Shown: positions 15,850 to 24,978 of the stretch, piece by piece
How positions within the stretch are numbered: position 1 is the first letter of the stretch
How the letters are laid out: each line of letters begins with the position of its first letter
From: an uncultured Rhodospirillales bacterium
GTDB lineage: Bacteria > Pseudomonadota > Alphaproteobacteria > CAAGCB01 > CAG-977
DNA length: 64,000 nucleotides
Direction of reading: 5' to 3'
NCBI GenBank assembly: GCA_902777205.1
Contig: CACYSU010000002.1
Span: 1 to 64,000 of the forward strand
Notes under the pieces: generated by a model
Told to the model about the DNA's origin: nothing
What the model saw: only the letters and a program-made list of their open reading frames with translations
Databases searched by the model: none
Program-made: the position numbers and the translations under genes

Positions 15850-16714
15850 AAACAATCCGTTGTCCGGACAGGTCACGCGCATCGTCGAACGTTCGACGGG
15901 CAAGCTGATCGTATCCGTCGCGACGTTGGCCGGCGGGTTCGCCGACGCCAAAATCGTCGTGCTGTCCGACGGGACGCAAGTCGTCGTCAAATTGCCCAAG
16001 GACGCTTCGGGCGATCTGGCGGTTGAAGGCGCGACCATGGAATACCTGCAGCGGCACACGCGCCTGCCCGTGCCCGAATTGTACTATTCGGGGCCGGACG
16101 CCCTGGTGCACGAATACATTATCGCCGACGGGACGCTGGGCGTCGATTCCGAACCGCAGGCCGCCGAACATCTGGCACATTTGCACGATATCACTTCGGA
16201 CGCTTTCGGTTTCGATTACGACACCCTGCGCGGCGGCGTGCGCCAACCCAACGCGAAAAGCGCGAAGTGGGTTCCCTTTTTCACGCAGAACCGCCTGCTT
16301 TACATGGCGCGCCAAGCACTGGAAAGCGGCAACCTGCCCGTTGAAATGATGGGCAGGATCGAACGGTTCGCCGAAAAAACGGACGCCTATCTGGACGAAC
16401 CGCCGAAACCGGCTTTACTGCACGGCGACATCCGATCCAGCACGGTTTTGTGTCATCACGGACGGATCAAAGCGTTCGTCGATCCCGCGATTTACTTCGG
16501 CGATCCGGAATTTGAATTCGTCTTTGCCGGCGAACAACATTCGCTGACAAAGGTGTTTTTCGACAAATACAACGAATTGCGCCCGTTCCGATCCGGATTT
16601 TTTGAATACCGGCAAAGCATTTACAACCTGTATCCGCTGTTGCTGCGCGTCAAACTGTTCGGCGCGGAATGTCTGGGACGCATTGACGCCGTGTTGTCGC
16701 GGTTCGGATTCTAA
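15839..16714 (+). CDS. Fructosamine-kinase family protein with altered catalytic loop
   Basis: A 291-residue protein of the fructosamine/ketosamine kinase group, which phosphorylates sugar-protein adducts so that they fall apart. Visible are an N-lobe with VVVKLPKD (about residues 44-51), the catalytic loop start HGDIRSSTVL (about 194-203) and the metal-binding DPAIYFGDPEFE (about 215-226). In known members the loop reads HGDLWxGN; here Trp is Arg and the metal-binding Asn is Thr, so activity is doubtful or different. Overlaps the upstream phosphatase by 11 bases and is followed 4 bases later by nth, so the three are co-transcribed. Confidence 0.85.
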   Translation: MQVENNPLSGQVTRIVERSTGKLIVSVATLAGGFADAKIVVLSDGTQVVVKLPKDASGDLAVEGATMEYLQRHTRLPVPELYYSGPDALVHEYIIADGTLGVDSEPQAAEHLAHLHDITSDAFGFDYDTLRGGVRQPNAKSAKWVPFFTQNRLLYMARQALESGNLPVEMMGRIERFAEKTDAYLDEPPKPALLHGDIRSSTVLCHHGRIKAFVDPAIYFGDPEFEFVFAGEQHSLTKVFFDKYNELRPFRSGFFEYRQSIYNLYPLLLRVKLFGAECLGRIDAVLSRFGF

Positions 16715-16718
16715 AGCG

Positions 16719-17357
16719 ATGAAACCGGCGGATGTCAGGGCTTTTTTCGCCCGTTTAAAGGAAAAGAACCCGAAACCGGAATGCGAATTGAACTACGATT
16801 CGCCCTATTCCCTGCTGGTGGCAATCGTTTTATCGGCGCAAACGACGGATAAAAACGTCAACAAGGTCACGCCCGAATTGTTCAAATCCGCGCCGACGCC
16901 CGAAAAAATGCTGGAATTGGGCGAAGAAAACGTCAAAAAAATCATCCGGTCGATCGGCTTGTTCAATTCCAAAGCCAAAAACATCATCGCGCTGTCCCGC
17001 GATTTGATCGAAAAGTACGGCGGCGTCATTCCGGCGGACTTTGACGAACTGCAAAAACTGGCCGGCGTCGGACGAAAAACGGCGAACGTGTTTTTGAACA
17101 CATATTACGGCGCGCCGACGTTCGGCGTTGACACGCACGTTTTTCGATTGGGCAACCGGACGGGAATCGCCGTGGGCAAAACCCCGCTCGAGGTCGAAAA
17201 AAATCTGGAAAAAGCCGTCAAAGGCGTCGTTCCCGACGAAGATTTGAAGTACGTTTCCCACTGGCTGGTGCTGCACGGCCGTTACGTCTGCACGGCGAAA
17301 AAACCGGATTGCGCCGCGTGCCCCGCGGCCGACCTGTGCCCGAAAAACGGCGTTTAA
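16719..17357 (+). CDS. nth: Endonuclease III
   Basis: Base-excision repair DNA glycosylase/AP lyase for oxidised pyrimidines. In 212 residues the HhH-GPD core shows the hairpin LAGVGRKTAN with catalytic Lys (about 120), the catalytic Asp in GVDTHVFR (about 138) and a C-terminal 4Fe-4S site with four Cys spaced 6-2-5 (about 191-207). The ATG at 16719 gives the usual length; the longer frame from 16602 overlaps the kinase gene. Last gene of the phosphatase-kinase-nth group. It converges with the next gene with only 4 bases between the stops and no visible terminator. Confidence 0.96.
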   Translation: MKPADVRAFFARLKEKNPKPECELNYDSPYSLLVAIVLSAQTTDKNVNKVTPELFKSAPTPEKMLELGEENVKKIIRSIGLFNSKAKNIIALSRDLIEKYGGVIPADFDELQKLAGVGRKTANVFLNTYYGAPTFGVDTHVFRLGNRTGIAVGKTPLEVEKNLEKAVKGVVPDEDLKYVSHWLVLHGRYVCTAKKPDCAACPAADLCPKNGV

Positions 17358-17361
17358 ACTC

Positions 17362-18651
17362 TTATCGTTGATTCTGCCGCCGCGCCATCATTTCGCGGAC
17401 GACGGCGTTTTCGGCGAATCCGGTTCGCGCCGGCGACGGCTTGATCTGTTGCAGAACCATATGCAGCCCCTGCTTGGGCGACTCCGCCGTCATGATTTTT
17501 GTCATCAGCTGACTCAATTTTTGCCGCCGCGCTTTTCTGTTTTCCTTTCGCTCCGCCCGTTTTTCGGCCAACCGTTCCGAAATGTCTTCCAACGCTTGGC
17601 GCAAATTGTCGCCCCTGCGTTCCTTGGCGGGCGGCAAATGCTCCGCGGCCTCGCGCGCGAATTCCTCCGCGGAACAGCAGCAGCCGCATCCGCATTCCAA
17701 ATCGTGCAAGTGCTTGTGACAAACATAATCGGCGGCCATATTTTTGGCTTTGCAAATCGTTTCATAGCGCTCGATTTCCTCGTGCAGCTTTTTATGCAAA
17801 TCTTTCGGCAGTTTTTTAAGGGGGAATTTTTCACGTTCCCGCATCTGCTTTTCCGTCGGCTGTTCCGCCCCCAATCCCAACGCGTCCACCAAAGCCAAAA
17901 CGTTTTTCTGCTCGGCGGTCAAAGGTTCGCCTTTGACCTGCGCCTGCCCGATCATGCCCGCCTGTTGCACCAACCGGTCGAAATATTCCTGTTTTACGCG
18001 TTCTTTGGCGCGGTTCAACACGAATTTCAAATAGCTTTCGTTGCGCATTTTCTGTTCCTGCGCCGCCGTTTTCAAAGCCGACGGCGTGGCGATGGCCCCC
18101 TCCGGCCACGGCATTTGCCAAGCGGCGTCCCGCCCTTTCGCACCGTCGCCGCCGTCTTTTGAAAAGACAGGGGCATCCTTGTCGCCGTAAAGGTTCACCG
18201 ACACGTTGACGCGCGCTGTTTTGGGCTGGCCGGACAGCGATATGCCGCACCGTTCGCACGCCTTTAACAACATGGCTTTCATTTCCGGCGACAACCCCGC
18301 CGCGACGGTGTCATACCCGTACAGCCGGACGGCGTTCAGCAGCGAAATGATCCGGCCGATATTGATGCTTTTCTGCGGAATCATCGACTGGAAAGCGTCG
18401 CGCCGGTCGCCCGCGTCCATCACTTTGCCCCCGCCGACCAAAGCGACCCGAACGGAAGCGTTGCCGTTTTCATCCCTGACAATGCCGACGGACGAAATCT
18501 GCCCCGCCGTTTTGCTTTTCCTGCTGCGTCCGGCGATTTCCGTTTGTTCTTTCATCAAACGTTCCCACGCGCCCAAAATCCGGTTCAAATCCTTGGACGG
18601 GGCTTTCTTTTCCGGTTTTGCGGCCGTTTTCCGGTCTTTGTTCTGCGCCAT
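17362..18651 (-). CDS. Unrecognised 429-residue protein with a Cys cluster
   Basis: No family recognised. The N-terminus is Lys-rich and disordered (about 1-55); residues about 50-165 contain GYDTVAAGLSPEMKAMLLKA, a helical segment that recalls the 'phage or LPD' helper domains of large mobile-element proteins; the middle is helical and charged. A compact metal-site-like cluster, CHKHLHDLECGCGCCC (about residues 307-322), stands out, followed by a long Arg/Lys/Glu-rich coiled coil and basic tail. No signal peptide or membrane helix, so cytoplasmic. It lies downstream of the large repeat gene on the same strand, but a terminator sits between them. Confidence 0.75.
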   Translation of the reverse strand: MAQNKDRKTAAKPEKKAPSKDLNRILGAWERLMKEQTEIAGRSRKSKTAGQISSVGIVRDENGNASVRVALVGGGKVMDAGDRRDAFQSMIPQKSINIGRIISLLNAVRLYGYDTVAAGLSPEMKAMLLKACERCGISLSGQPKTARVNVSVNLYGDKDAPVFSKDGGDGAKGRDAAWQMPWPEGAIATPSALKTAAQEQKMRNESYLKFVLNRAKERVKQEYFDRLVQQAGMIGQAQVKGEPLTAEQKNVLALVDALGLGAEQPTEKQMREREKFPLKKLPKDLHKKLHEEIERYETICKAKNMAADYVCHKHLHDLECGCGCCCSAEEFAREAAEHLPPAKERRGDNLRQALEDISERLAEKRAERKENRKARRQKLSQLMTKIMTAESPKQGLHMVLQQIKPSPARTGFAENAVVREMMARRQNQR

Positions 18652-18677
18652 GGCTTCATTCCGCTGTTCAAGTGTGT

Positions 18678-18710
18678 AAAAAAAGAACGCCCGAAATCAA
18701 TCGGGCGTTC
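18678..18710 (-). terminator. Terminator of the large repeat gene
   Basis: Perfect 10-bp stem GAACGCCCGA (18685-18694) with TCGGGCGTTC (18701-18710); on the minus strand it is followed by a run of T. It lies between the 1261-residue gene and the 429-residue gene. Confidence 0.9.
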
Positions 18711-18719
18711 CGGTTCAAG

Positions 18720-21700
18720 TTATTTCGTTTTGCCTTTCTGCGACGCAAGGACGATCGCCGTTTCCTGCTGACGGTGCTGGGTCAGCGCCAACTGCGTGTT
18801 GTTGCCCTTGGCTTGGTTCGCGATCAACCCGACCACCTGCAGCTTGTTGGCGATGCCTTTGGTCGTCGCGACCTGCGTCGCCATTTGCTGCGCCCTGACG
18901 GGATCCGTCTTGGCCAAAGCCGTCGTCGCGCTCGCCGCTTCCAGCGCCAGCTGAGTCTTGACTTTCGCCGTCACGGGAACGGGCAGATTCTTTTCCGCGC
19001 CTTTGACGGGCGGAACCTGCTCCGGTGCCTCGTTTGTCTTGGCGTCTTTGTCGATCGTCGCGGGCAAATTCGGCGTTTCCGCCTCTTTTTCCGGCGTCAC
19101 TTCGGCGCGCGGCTTTTCTTCGCCGTTCGCATTGACAGGCTGAGGCTGTTCAACGGTTTCGTGCCCCGTGTTTCCGTCGTTGCCGGTGTTTCCGGTGTTC
19201 CCGTCATTCCCGTCGTTGCCGGTGTTCCCGTCATTTCCGTCGTTTCCGGTGTTCCCGTCATTGCCGTCGTTGCCGGTGTTTCCGTCGTTGCCGTCGTTGC
19301 CAGTGTTTCCGGCGTTCCCGTCGTTGCCGTCATTTCCACCGTTTCCGGTGTTCCCGTCGTTTCCGTCGTTGCCGTCGTTGCCGGTGTTTCCGTCATTGCC
19401 GGTGTTGGCATTGGGCACTACCCGTCCGCCGAAACCGTAAGTCACCGTCGATTTGGTCGTGTTGCCCTCACCGTCATTCTGACTTGTGGTCACGGTATAG
19501 TTGCCGTCTTTCGTCAGCTTCACTTCCTCTTCGGCCGGATCGTATCTCATACCGTCCATATCGTTCATTTTGTTGACGAATTTTTCGTCGATCTTTTCAG
19601 GTTTCGACAAACCGTCGGCTTTGCACTGCGCTCTGATGGCGGGATAACGCTGATCCGTGAAATCGGCGTGACGGCGGTCGGCGACATACTGCGCGGCCAA
19701 TTCGTCGCCCTGTTTCTGCAATTCGGCGGACGGCTGATAACCGACGACTTTCATCCCCATGGCGCGCATAGCCAGATACATCTGTTCCTTGTACGCGTCG
19801 GGACCGTTCAAAGTCGCCGAAGTCCACCCTTTTTCCATCCCCAGGCGGACGGCGGCCATGCAGTCTTCAAACGAAACCTGCGGCGAACGGACTTCGTTGC
19901 CGTTGTCGTCGTAATCCACTTTGGTGGTGTATTTGATGTGAACGCGGTTCGGACGGTTGACCAGCGTCGCGCCGGAATTCAATTCCATGGAAACGCGCGG
20001 ATCGTCCTTGTCGTCCGATTTGTCTTTGATAGTGTCGGATTTCAGCTGTCCGAACGGGCAAATATGGTTGGGATCGTTGTTCACGTCCTCGACCATCATG
20101 TACCGGTTTTTGAACGCCGTATCCATCATTTGTGCCAGCAAATCGCCGCTGGCCGCCTTGCCCGCATTGGCGTTGGTGTTGGAATCCCCCATATCAAGAG
20201 AAGCGCTGAAAGAGTTCGGTTCGTCTTTTCCGTCATTGCCGTTTCCGGCGGGCGGAACGACGCCGCTTCCGCCGTTGTCGTTGCCGTCGTTGACATTGAC
20301 GGCCGCCGCTTTCGATTCGTTGCCTTCATCAACGCGCGCATCATTGGCATCGGCTTCGGGCGCGTTCGCTTCATTGCCTTCGTCCGCACGGTCGTCGGCG
20401 ACTTTAGCATCAACCGTATCGGCCTCGTTGCCCTCATCAACGTGTTCGTCTTTAACAGCCGCCGCTTTCGTTTCGTTGCCCTCGTCAACGTGCGCGGCTT
20501 TGGCGGCGGGAGCGGCTTCCTCAGACGGAACCTCTTCGTAATCGACATATTCGGCGTCGCTGAAATCGGGCTTTCCGTCACGCGCGGGCGCGGGCATCGT
20601 CGCGGCGGATTGTCCGGCCGCTTCGCGTTCCGCTTCCTTGTTAAAGCCCTCCGAAAAACGGGCGATGTTGTTTTTCAACAAATCGGCGCTCAACCCCTGC
20701 GCGACGCCTTTGTCATACGCGGACGCCATGACGGACTGCATTTTTTGCTGAATGTCTTTTGCCGTCAATCCCTGCGACCGGTAATCCTGCATCAGGTTCT
20801 GCATATCGCTGAACAACGCCTGCACGTTGCCCTGCGAATTGTGCGCGGACAGCTTCACAAAGCTGTCGGCGACCGCGTTTTCATAACCGGCCGTTTTATC
20901 GCGTTCCGGCATCGCGTTGCCGCGCACGGACGGCAGAGTCGTCGCCCGTTCGGCCTGCGCGGCATTTTCCCGCACCGTTTCAGCCGTTTTAGCACGCTCC
21001 GGCATCGAATTGCCCCGAACCGCCGGCAAATTTTCCGCCGCCGCGCGCGCCGCCGGCTTCTGTTCCGGCTCGGGCGATTTTACATCGTTTTGAACCGTCT
21101 TCGCTTCTGTCATCAGCTGCCCGTTTTTGTCAAACTTCTGTTCGGAAACGATTTCATTATCCGCATTACGCGTGATGACATGATCAAAACCCGCATCATC
21201 CTTCGCGTACGCTTTACTTCCGACGAATTCGCCGTCTTCATACAGCCCCTCTCCCAGCAGAGCGCCGCCTTTGTCATATTTCTTGTCGGAAAGGATTTTG
21301 TTTTCCATGTCATACGTGACGGTATGTCTCAGCCCTTTATCGTCCGTACTATATTCTTTACGCCCGACGGGTTCGCCGTCTTTATACAGGCCTTCTGCCA
21401 GCAGAGTGCCGTCTTTGTCGTATTTCTTATCGGAAAGAATCCGCCCCGCATCGTCGCGCGTTACGGTGTGTTCATATCCTTTGTCGTCAACATAACGGTT
21501 TTCGTTTGCATCACTTTCCCGCGCCGCCTCTTTCGCGGGGGCTTTTTGCCCGTTTTCCCCGAACGTCGCGATCCACGGATCGACAGCGGGCGCGGGCTTG
21601 TCGTCATAGAAAGCGATTTCGTCAAGATATTCCTGATGCCACTTCGCCACTTCGGCTTCGGTCAACGCCATACGGGCGATTTCGCCCTGCGTCACGTCAT

Positions 21701-22505
21701 TGACGGCGGAGGGCATGGACGCGCCGCGCGCCTGCGTTTTCAGACTTACCGCCCCGTCTTTGTCCAAAACGCGGCTGTGCTTATTTTCGTCATCATCGTA
21801 AAAAGCCTGTTCCGCGACGCGCATTTTCCCGTCGGCCATTTCATAAACGGTTTCCTGCGCGACTTTGCCGCTTTCGCGATAGGCATAGGAAACGGCGCTT
21901 TCGATTTTTCCGTTATCGTCGAATTTGACAACGCTTTGCTCCCTGCCGTCCTTGTCGTATTTGCGCTGGGACGTCATACGCCCGTCTTTGTCATAGCGGG
22001 TTTCGTATTTCTGCCCGTTTTCATCATACGCGTATTTGCGCGAACCATTCGGCATTTCACGACGGTCGAATTCCTCCTCGGAAACGAGACGCCCCTGTTC
22101 GTCATAGGAATATTTTGTTTCGCCCATAAAATGATTGGCGTTGTCATATTCCCGACGGGAGGAAACATTCCCTTTTTCGTCGCGGCGAATATAGGAGGAA
22201 CCGAAAATGTTCTTTTCGACCTCGACTTTTTCCTCACGCTGAGCGGGTTGCCGACTTTTGAACGAATCCGTTGACCGACCATTTTTCAAAAAGGAATTAT
22301 TGGCCTCAATGTCTTCGACTTTTGTGAACCCGTCGTCCGGCTTGCCGACATCCAAAGAAGTTTCCGTATTCAGGAACTGGTTGTCTTTAAGGATGTCCTC
22401 AACCTTTGTAAACCCGTCGTCCGGCTTGCCGACATCCAAAGAAGTTTCCGTATTCAGGAACGGATTGTTTTTGATATCTTCGACTTTCGTGAACTCATCA
22501 GCCAT
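18720..22505 (-). CDS. Large repeat protein with LPD7-like segment
   Basis: A 1261-residue protein built of repeat blocks: (1) residues about 5-75, three tandem copies of FTKVEDI...FLNTETSLDVGKPDDG; (2) about 95-520, Tyr/Asp/Gly-rich repeats of the YD/MORN kind, e.g. KKYDKDGTLLAEGLYKDGEP; (3) about 670-740, several xDEGNE repeats; (4) about 790-965, a globular part containing AAVRLGMEKGW and GMKVVGYQPS, the pattern of 'large polyvalent protein' LPD7 domains; (5) about 1030-1115, Gly-X-Y triplets (GND, GNT); (6) a helical Ala/Gln-rich end. The ATG at 22505 has the SD GGAGAG. No signal peptide or membrane helix. LPD7 domains normally sit in relaxases and phage proteins; here no relaxase is attached. 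Function unknown. Confidence 0.85.
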   Translation of the reverse strand: MADEFTKVEDIKNNPFLNTETSLDVGKPDDGFTKVEDILKDNQFLNTETSLDVGKPDDGFTKVEDIEANNSFLKNGRSTDSFKSRQPAQREEKVEVEKNIFGSSYIRRDEKGNVSSRREYDNANHFMGETKYSYDEQGRLVSEEEFDRREMPNGSRKYAYDENGQKYETRYDKDGRMTSQRKYDKDGREQSVVKFDDNGKIESAVSYAYRESGKVAQETVYEMADGKMRVAEQAFYDDDENKHSRVLDKDGAVSLKTQARGASMPSAVNDVTQGEIARMALTEAEVAKWHQEYLDEIAFYDDKPAPAVDPWIATFGENGQKAPAKEAARESDANENRYVDDKGYEHTVTRDDAGRILSDKKYDKDGTLLAEGLYKDGEPVGRKEYSTDDKGLRHTVTYDMENKILSDKKYDKGGALLGEGLYEDGEFVGSKAYAKDDAGFDHVITRNADNEIVSEQKFDKNGQLMTEAKTVQNDVKSPEPEQKPAARAAAENLPAVRGNSMPERAKTAETVRENAAQAERATTLPSVRGNAMPERDKTAGYENAVADSFVKLSAHNSQGNVQALFSDMQNLMQDYRSQGLTAKDIQQKMQSVMASAYDKGVAQGLSADLLKNNIARFSEGFNKEAEREAAGQSAATMPAPARDGKPDFSDAEYVDYEEVPSEEAAPAAKAAHVDEGNETKAAAVKDEHVDEGNEADTVDAKVADDRADEGNEANAPEADANDARVDEGNESKAAAVNVNDGNDNGGSGVVPPAGNGNDGKDEPNSFSASLDMGDSNTNANAGKAASGDLLAQMMDTAFKNRYMMVEDVNNDPNHICPFGQLKSDTIKDKSDDKDDPRVSMELNSGATLVNRPNRVHIKYTTKVDYDDNGNEVRSPQVSFEDCMAAVRLGMEKGWTSATLNGPDAYKEQMYLAMRAMGMKVVGYQPSAELQKQGDELAAQYVADRRHADFTDQRYPAIRAQCKADGLSKPEKIDEKFVNKMNDMDGMRYDPAEEEVKLTKDGNYTVTTSQNDGEGNTTKSTVTYGFGGRVVPNANTGNDGNTGNDGNDGNDGNTGNGGNDGNDGNAGNTGNDGNDGNTGNDGNDGNTGNDGNDGNTGNDGNDGNTGNTGNDGNTGHETVEQPQPVNANGEEKPRAEVTPEKEAETPNLPATIDKDAKTNEAPEQVPPVKGAEKNLPVPVTAKVKTQLALEAASATTALAKTDPVRAQQMATQVATTKGIANKLQVVGLIANQAKGNNTQLALTQHRQQETAIVLASQKGKTK
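19163..19410 (-). repeat. Short tandem repeat encoding Gly-X-Y triplets
   Basis: About 27 codon triplets read Gly-Asn-Asp, Gly-Asn-Thr and a few Gly-Asn-Gly/Ala, arranged mostly with a 27-base period (GND GND GNT). Glycine at every third position is collagen-like, but there is no proline. The near-identical units make the tract prone to length change by slippage. Confidence 0.9.
22280..22493 (-). repeat. Tandem 27-28-codon repeat at the N-terminus of the large protein
   Basis: Three copies of FTKVEDI-x5-FLNTETSLDVG (the third shortened after FLKN). The first two copies are almost identical at base level too, so the duplication is recent or kept similar by recombination. Confidence 0.9.
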
Positions 22506-22646
22506 AGGACTCTCTCCTGTCAAAAAGGGCTTAAAATACCATTGCCACCAATATAGCGCGTTTTTAGAAAAAAAGAAACACCCTTTTTGCCAAAACTCCA
22601 TCGGCTCGAATCCGCCTTTTCCGCCCGATTATGACATTTTTTTGAC

Positions 22647-22681
22647 AAAAAAAAGACCGCCCCTGTCATCCAAGGGCGGCC
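22647..22681 (-). terminator. Terminator of pgk
   Basis: On the minus strand a GGCCGCCCTT...AGGGGCGGTC hairpin (about 22655-22681) is followed by eight T. Confidence 0.85.
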
Positions 22682-22701
22682 TTCCTGTCAAAACGGAAAG
22701 A

Positions 22702-23892
22702 TCACTTTTCCAAAACTTTGACCCCCGGCAGGACTTTGCCTTCCATCCATTCCAGGAAAGCGCCGCCCGCGGCGGACAGGTACGACAGCTTGTCGGCAAC
22801 GCCGGCGTGTTTCAACGCGGAAACCGTGTCGCCGCCGCCGCCGATGGATTTCAAACCCTTGGAGGTCAGATCGGCGACCGCTTCGGCGATCGCGAACGTC
22901 GCTTTGTTGAACGGCTTGATTTCAAACGCGCCGACGGGACCGTTCCAAATCACGGTTTTGCATTCGCCCAGCTTTTTAACGACTTCGGCGACGGATTTCG
23001 GTCCGATGTCCAAAATCATCATGTCGGCGGGAACAGCGTTCACGTCAACCGTTTTGTTTTCGGCGTTTTCGGCGAATTCCTTGGCGACGACGACATCAAC
23101 CGGCAAAATGATTTCGCATTTCGCGGCTTCGGCCTTTTTCATGATTTCGCGCGCGGTGTCCGCCATTTCCTTTTCGCACAGGGACGTGCCGACGGCAACG
23201 CCTTTGGCGAACAGGAACGTGTTGGCCATACCGCCGCCGATGACCAGCTTGTCAACCTTGGAGACCAAGTTGCCCAACAGATCCAGCTTCGTCGATACTT
23301 TCGCGCCGCCGACGATCGCGGCGACCGGACGGACGGGGTTGCCCAAAGCGGCGTCCAAAGCTTCCAATTCCGCCTGCATCAGCAGACCGGCGGCGTTCGG
23401 TTTCAGCTTCGCCATTCCTTCGGTCGAAGCATGGGCGCGGTGGGCGCACGAAAACGCGTCGTTGACATAGATGTCGATGTCTTTCGCCAATTTGGCGGCG
23501 AAATCCGCGTCGTTCTTTTCCTCTTCGGCATAGAAACGCAGGTTTTCCAGCATGATGACATCGCCGTCTTTCATCGCTTTGATCGCGGCTTCGACCTTTT
23601 CGCCGATGCAGTCGTCAACGAAAACGATCTTCTGCCCCAACGCTTTTTCAACGTCGGGAACGATCTGCCCCAACGACATTTCGGGGACGACCTGACCTTT
23701 GGGACGGCCGAAGTGCGAAGCGATGACGACCTTCGCGCCTTTGTCCGTCAAAGCCTTGACGGTCGGAACGAAACGGTCGATGCGGGTGGTGTCGGTGACT
23801 TTGCCGTCTTTGAACGGGACGTTCAAATCGGCGCGGACGAAAACGACTTTGCCTTTGGCGTCCAAATCTTTGATCGTATTGAATTTAGCCAT
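22702..23892 (-). CDS. pgk: Phosphoglycerate kinase
   Basis: Glycolytic enzyme making ATP from 1,3-bisphosphoglycerate. The 396-residue protein has normal length and motifs: RADLNVP (about residues 20-26), the substrate-binding HFGRPKG (about 60-66), the nucleotide-binding GGAKVSTK (about 196-203) and [10 protein letters not shown] (about 350-359). It starts with ATG at 23892 after an SD GGAAAA region. It lies 75 bases behind gap on the same strand with a hairpin between them, so pgk may be made partly from gap read-through and partly separately. Confidence 0.97.
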   Translation of the reverse strand: MAKFNTIKDLDAKGKVVFVRADLNVPFKDGKVTDTTRIDRFVPTVKALTDKGAKVVIASHFGRPKGQVVPEMSLGQIVPDVEKALGQKIVFVDDCIGEKVEAAIKAMKDGDVIMLENLRFYAEEEKNDADFAAKLAKDIDIYVNDAFSCAHRAHASTEGMAKLKPNAAGLLMQAELEALDAALGNPVRPVAAIVGGAKVSTKLDLLGNLVSKVDKLVIGGGMANTFLFAKGVAVGTSLCEKEMADTAREIMKKAEAAKCEIILPVDVVVAKEFAENAENKTVDVNAVPADMMILDIGPKSVAEVVKKLGECKTVIWNGPVGAFEIKPFNKATFAIAEAVADLTSKGLKSIGGGGDTVSALKHAGVADKLSYLSAAGGAFLEWMEGKVLPGVKVLEK

Positions 23893-23923
23893 TTTTTATT
23901 TTCCTCAGCAGATAAACGAAAAC

Positions 23924-23949
23924 GGCTCCCTCCTTTGAGGGAGGAAGCC
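23924..23949 (-). terminator. Hairpin between gap and pgk (partial terminator or attenuator)
   Basis: On the minus strand GGCTTCCTCCC-TCAAA-GGAGGGAGCC (one bulged base) is followed by GTTTTCGTTT. The T-run is broken, so partial termination that lowers pgk relative to gap, or mRNA end protection, is plausible. Confidence 0.55.
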
Positions 23950-23967
23950 GCTTCGCGGTAAAAAACC

Positions 23968-24978
23968 TTAGATGAATTTCGACATCGCGACGGCGGTATC
24001 GGACATACGGTTGGAGAAGCCCCATTCGTTGTCGTACCAGCTCAGGATGCGCAGGAAGTTGCCGTCGATGACTTTCGTCTGGTCGGCGTGGAAGATCGAG
24101 CTGAACTTCGTGTGCGTGAAGTCGGAAGAAACCAGCGGCAGGTCGTTGTAACCCAGAATGCCTTTCAGGCGGCCTTCTTCGGACGCGGCTTTCATCGCGG
24201 CGTTGACTTCTTCTTCGGTCGTGTTTTTCGCCAATTCGACTTTCAGGTCAACGACGGACACGTCGGGCGTCGGGACGCGGATCGCGGAACCCTGCAGCTT
24301 TCCGGCCAGTTCCGGCAGAACCAGACCGACGGCTTTCGCGGCGCCGGTGGTCGTCGGGATCATCGACAAAGCGGCGGCGCGGGCGCGGTACAGGTCTTTG
24401 TGCAGCGTGTCAACCGTGCGCTGGTCGCCCGTGTAGGAGTGAATCGTCGTCATGTAGCCGCGGACGATGCCGAATTTGTCGTTCAGGACTTTCGCGACCG
24501 GCGACAAGCAGTTCGTCGTGCAGGACGCGTTGGAAACGATTTTGTGTTCGGCGGTCAGTTTGTCGTCGTTCACGCCATAGACGACCGTCAGATCGGCGCC
24601 TTTGGACGGAGCGGAAACCAGAACGCGTTTTGCGCCGGCTTCCAGATGGACTTTCGCTTTTTCGGCGTCGGTGAAAATGCCCGTGCATTCATAGACGATG
24701 TCGATGTCCATTTCTTTCCACGGCAGGTTGTGCGGATCGCGTTCAGCCAAAACTTTCACGGTTTTGCCGTTGACGGTGATCGAATCGTCGGTCGCGGACA
24801 CTTCGCCGGGGAAGGGGCCGTGGACGGAATCAAATTTCAACAAATGAGCGTTGGCTTTCGGCGAACCGAGGTCGTTGATCGCAACGACATCGACGTCCGT
24901 ACGACCGGATTCCGCCAAAGCGCGGAAAGCCAAACGGCCGATACGGCCGAAACCATTAATCGCAACGCGAACTGCCAT
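23968..24978 (-). CDS. gap: Glyceraldehyde-3-phosphate dehydrogenase, type I
   Basis: NAD-dependent glycolytic dehydrogenase of 336 residues. N-terminal Rossmann motif INGFGRIGR (about residues 7-15), catalytic Cys in SNASCTTNC (about 153) and C-terminal SWYDNEWGFSNR (about 313-324) are all intact. ATG at 24978 has the SD AAGGAG. On the 5' side, the leader contains a GC-rich hairpin (about 25005-25024: GCGTCCC-ATGC-GGGGCGC on the minus strand) that may stabilise the message. Upstream gene of the gap-pgk pair. Confidence 0.97.
   Translation of the reverse strand: MAVRVAINGFGRIGRLAFRALAESGRTDVDVVAINDLGSPKANAHLLKFDSVHGPFPGEVSATDDSITVNGKTVKVLAERDPHNLPWKEMDIDIVYECTGIFTDAEKAKVHLEAGAKRVLVSAPSKGADLTVVYGVNDDKLTAEHKIVSNASCTTNCLSPVAKVLNDKFGIVRGYMTTIHSYTGDQRTVDTLHKDLYRARAAALSMIPTTTGAAKAVGLVLPELAGKLQGSAIRVPTPDVSVVDLKVELAKNTTEEEVNAAMKAASEEGRLKGILGYNDLPLVSSDFTHTKFSSIFHADQTKVIDGNFLRILSWYDNEWGFSNRMSDTAVAMSKFI

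Noticed and set aside
19163-19410. CRISPR-like array
   Set aside because: The regular repeats have no spacers; they keep the reading frame and encode Gly-X-Y triplets. No cas genes are present.
18618-22274. Plus-strand open frame of 1218 codons
   Set aside because: It is antisense to the repeat gene at 18720-22505; its Val/Arg/Phe-rich, patternless translation follows from the GC-skewed codons of the real gene, which has an SD, terminator and structured repeats.
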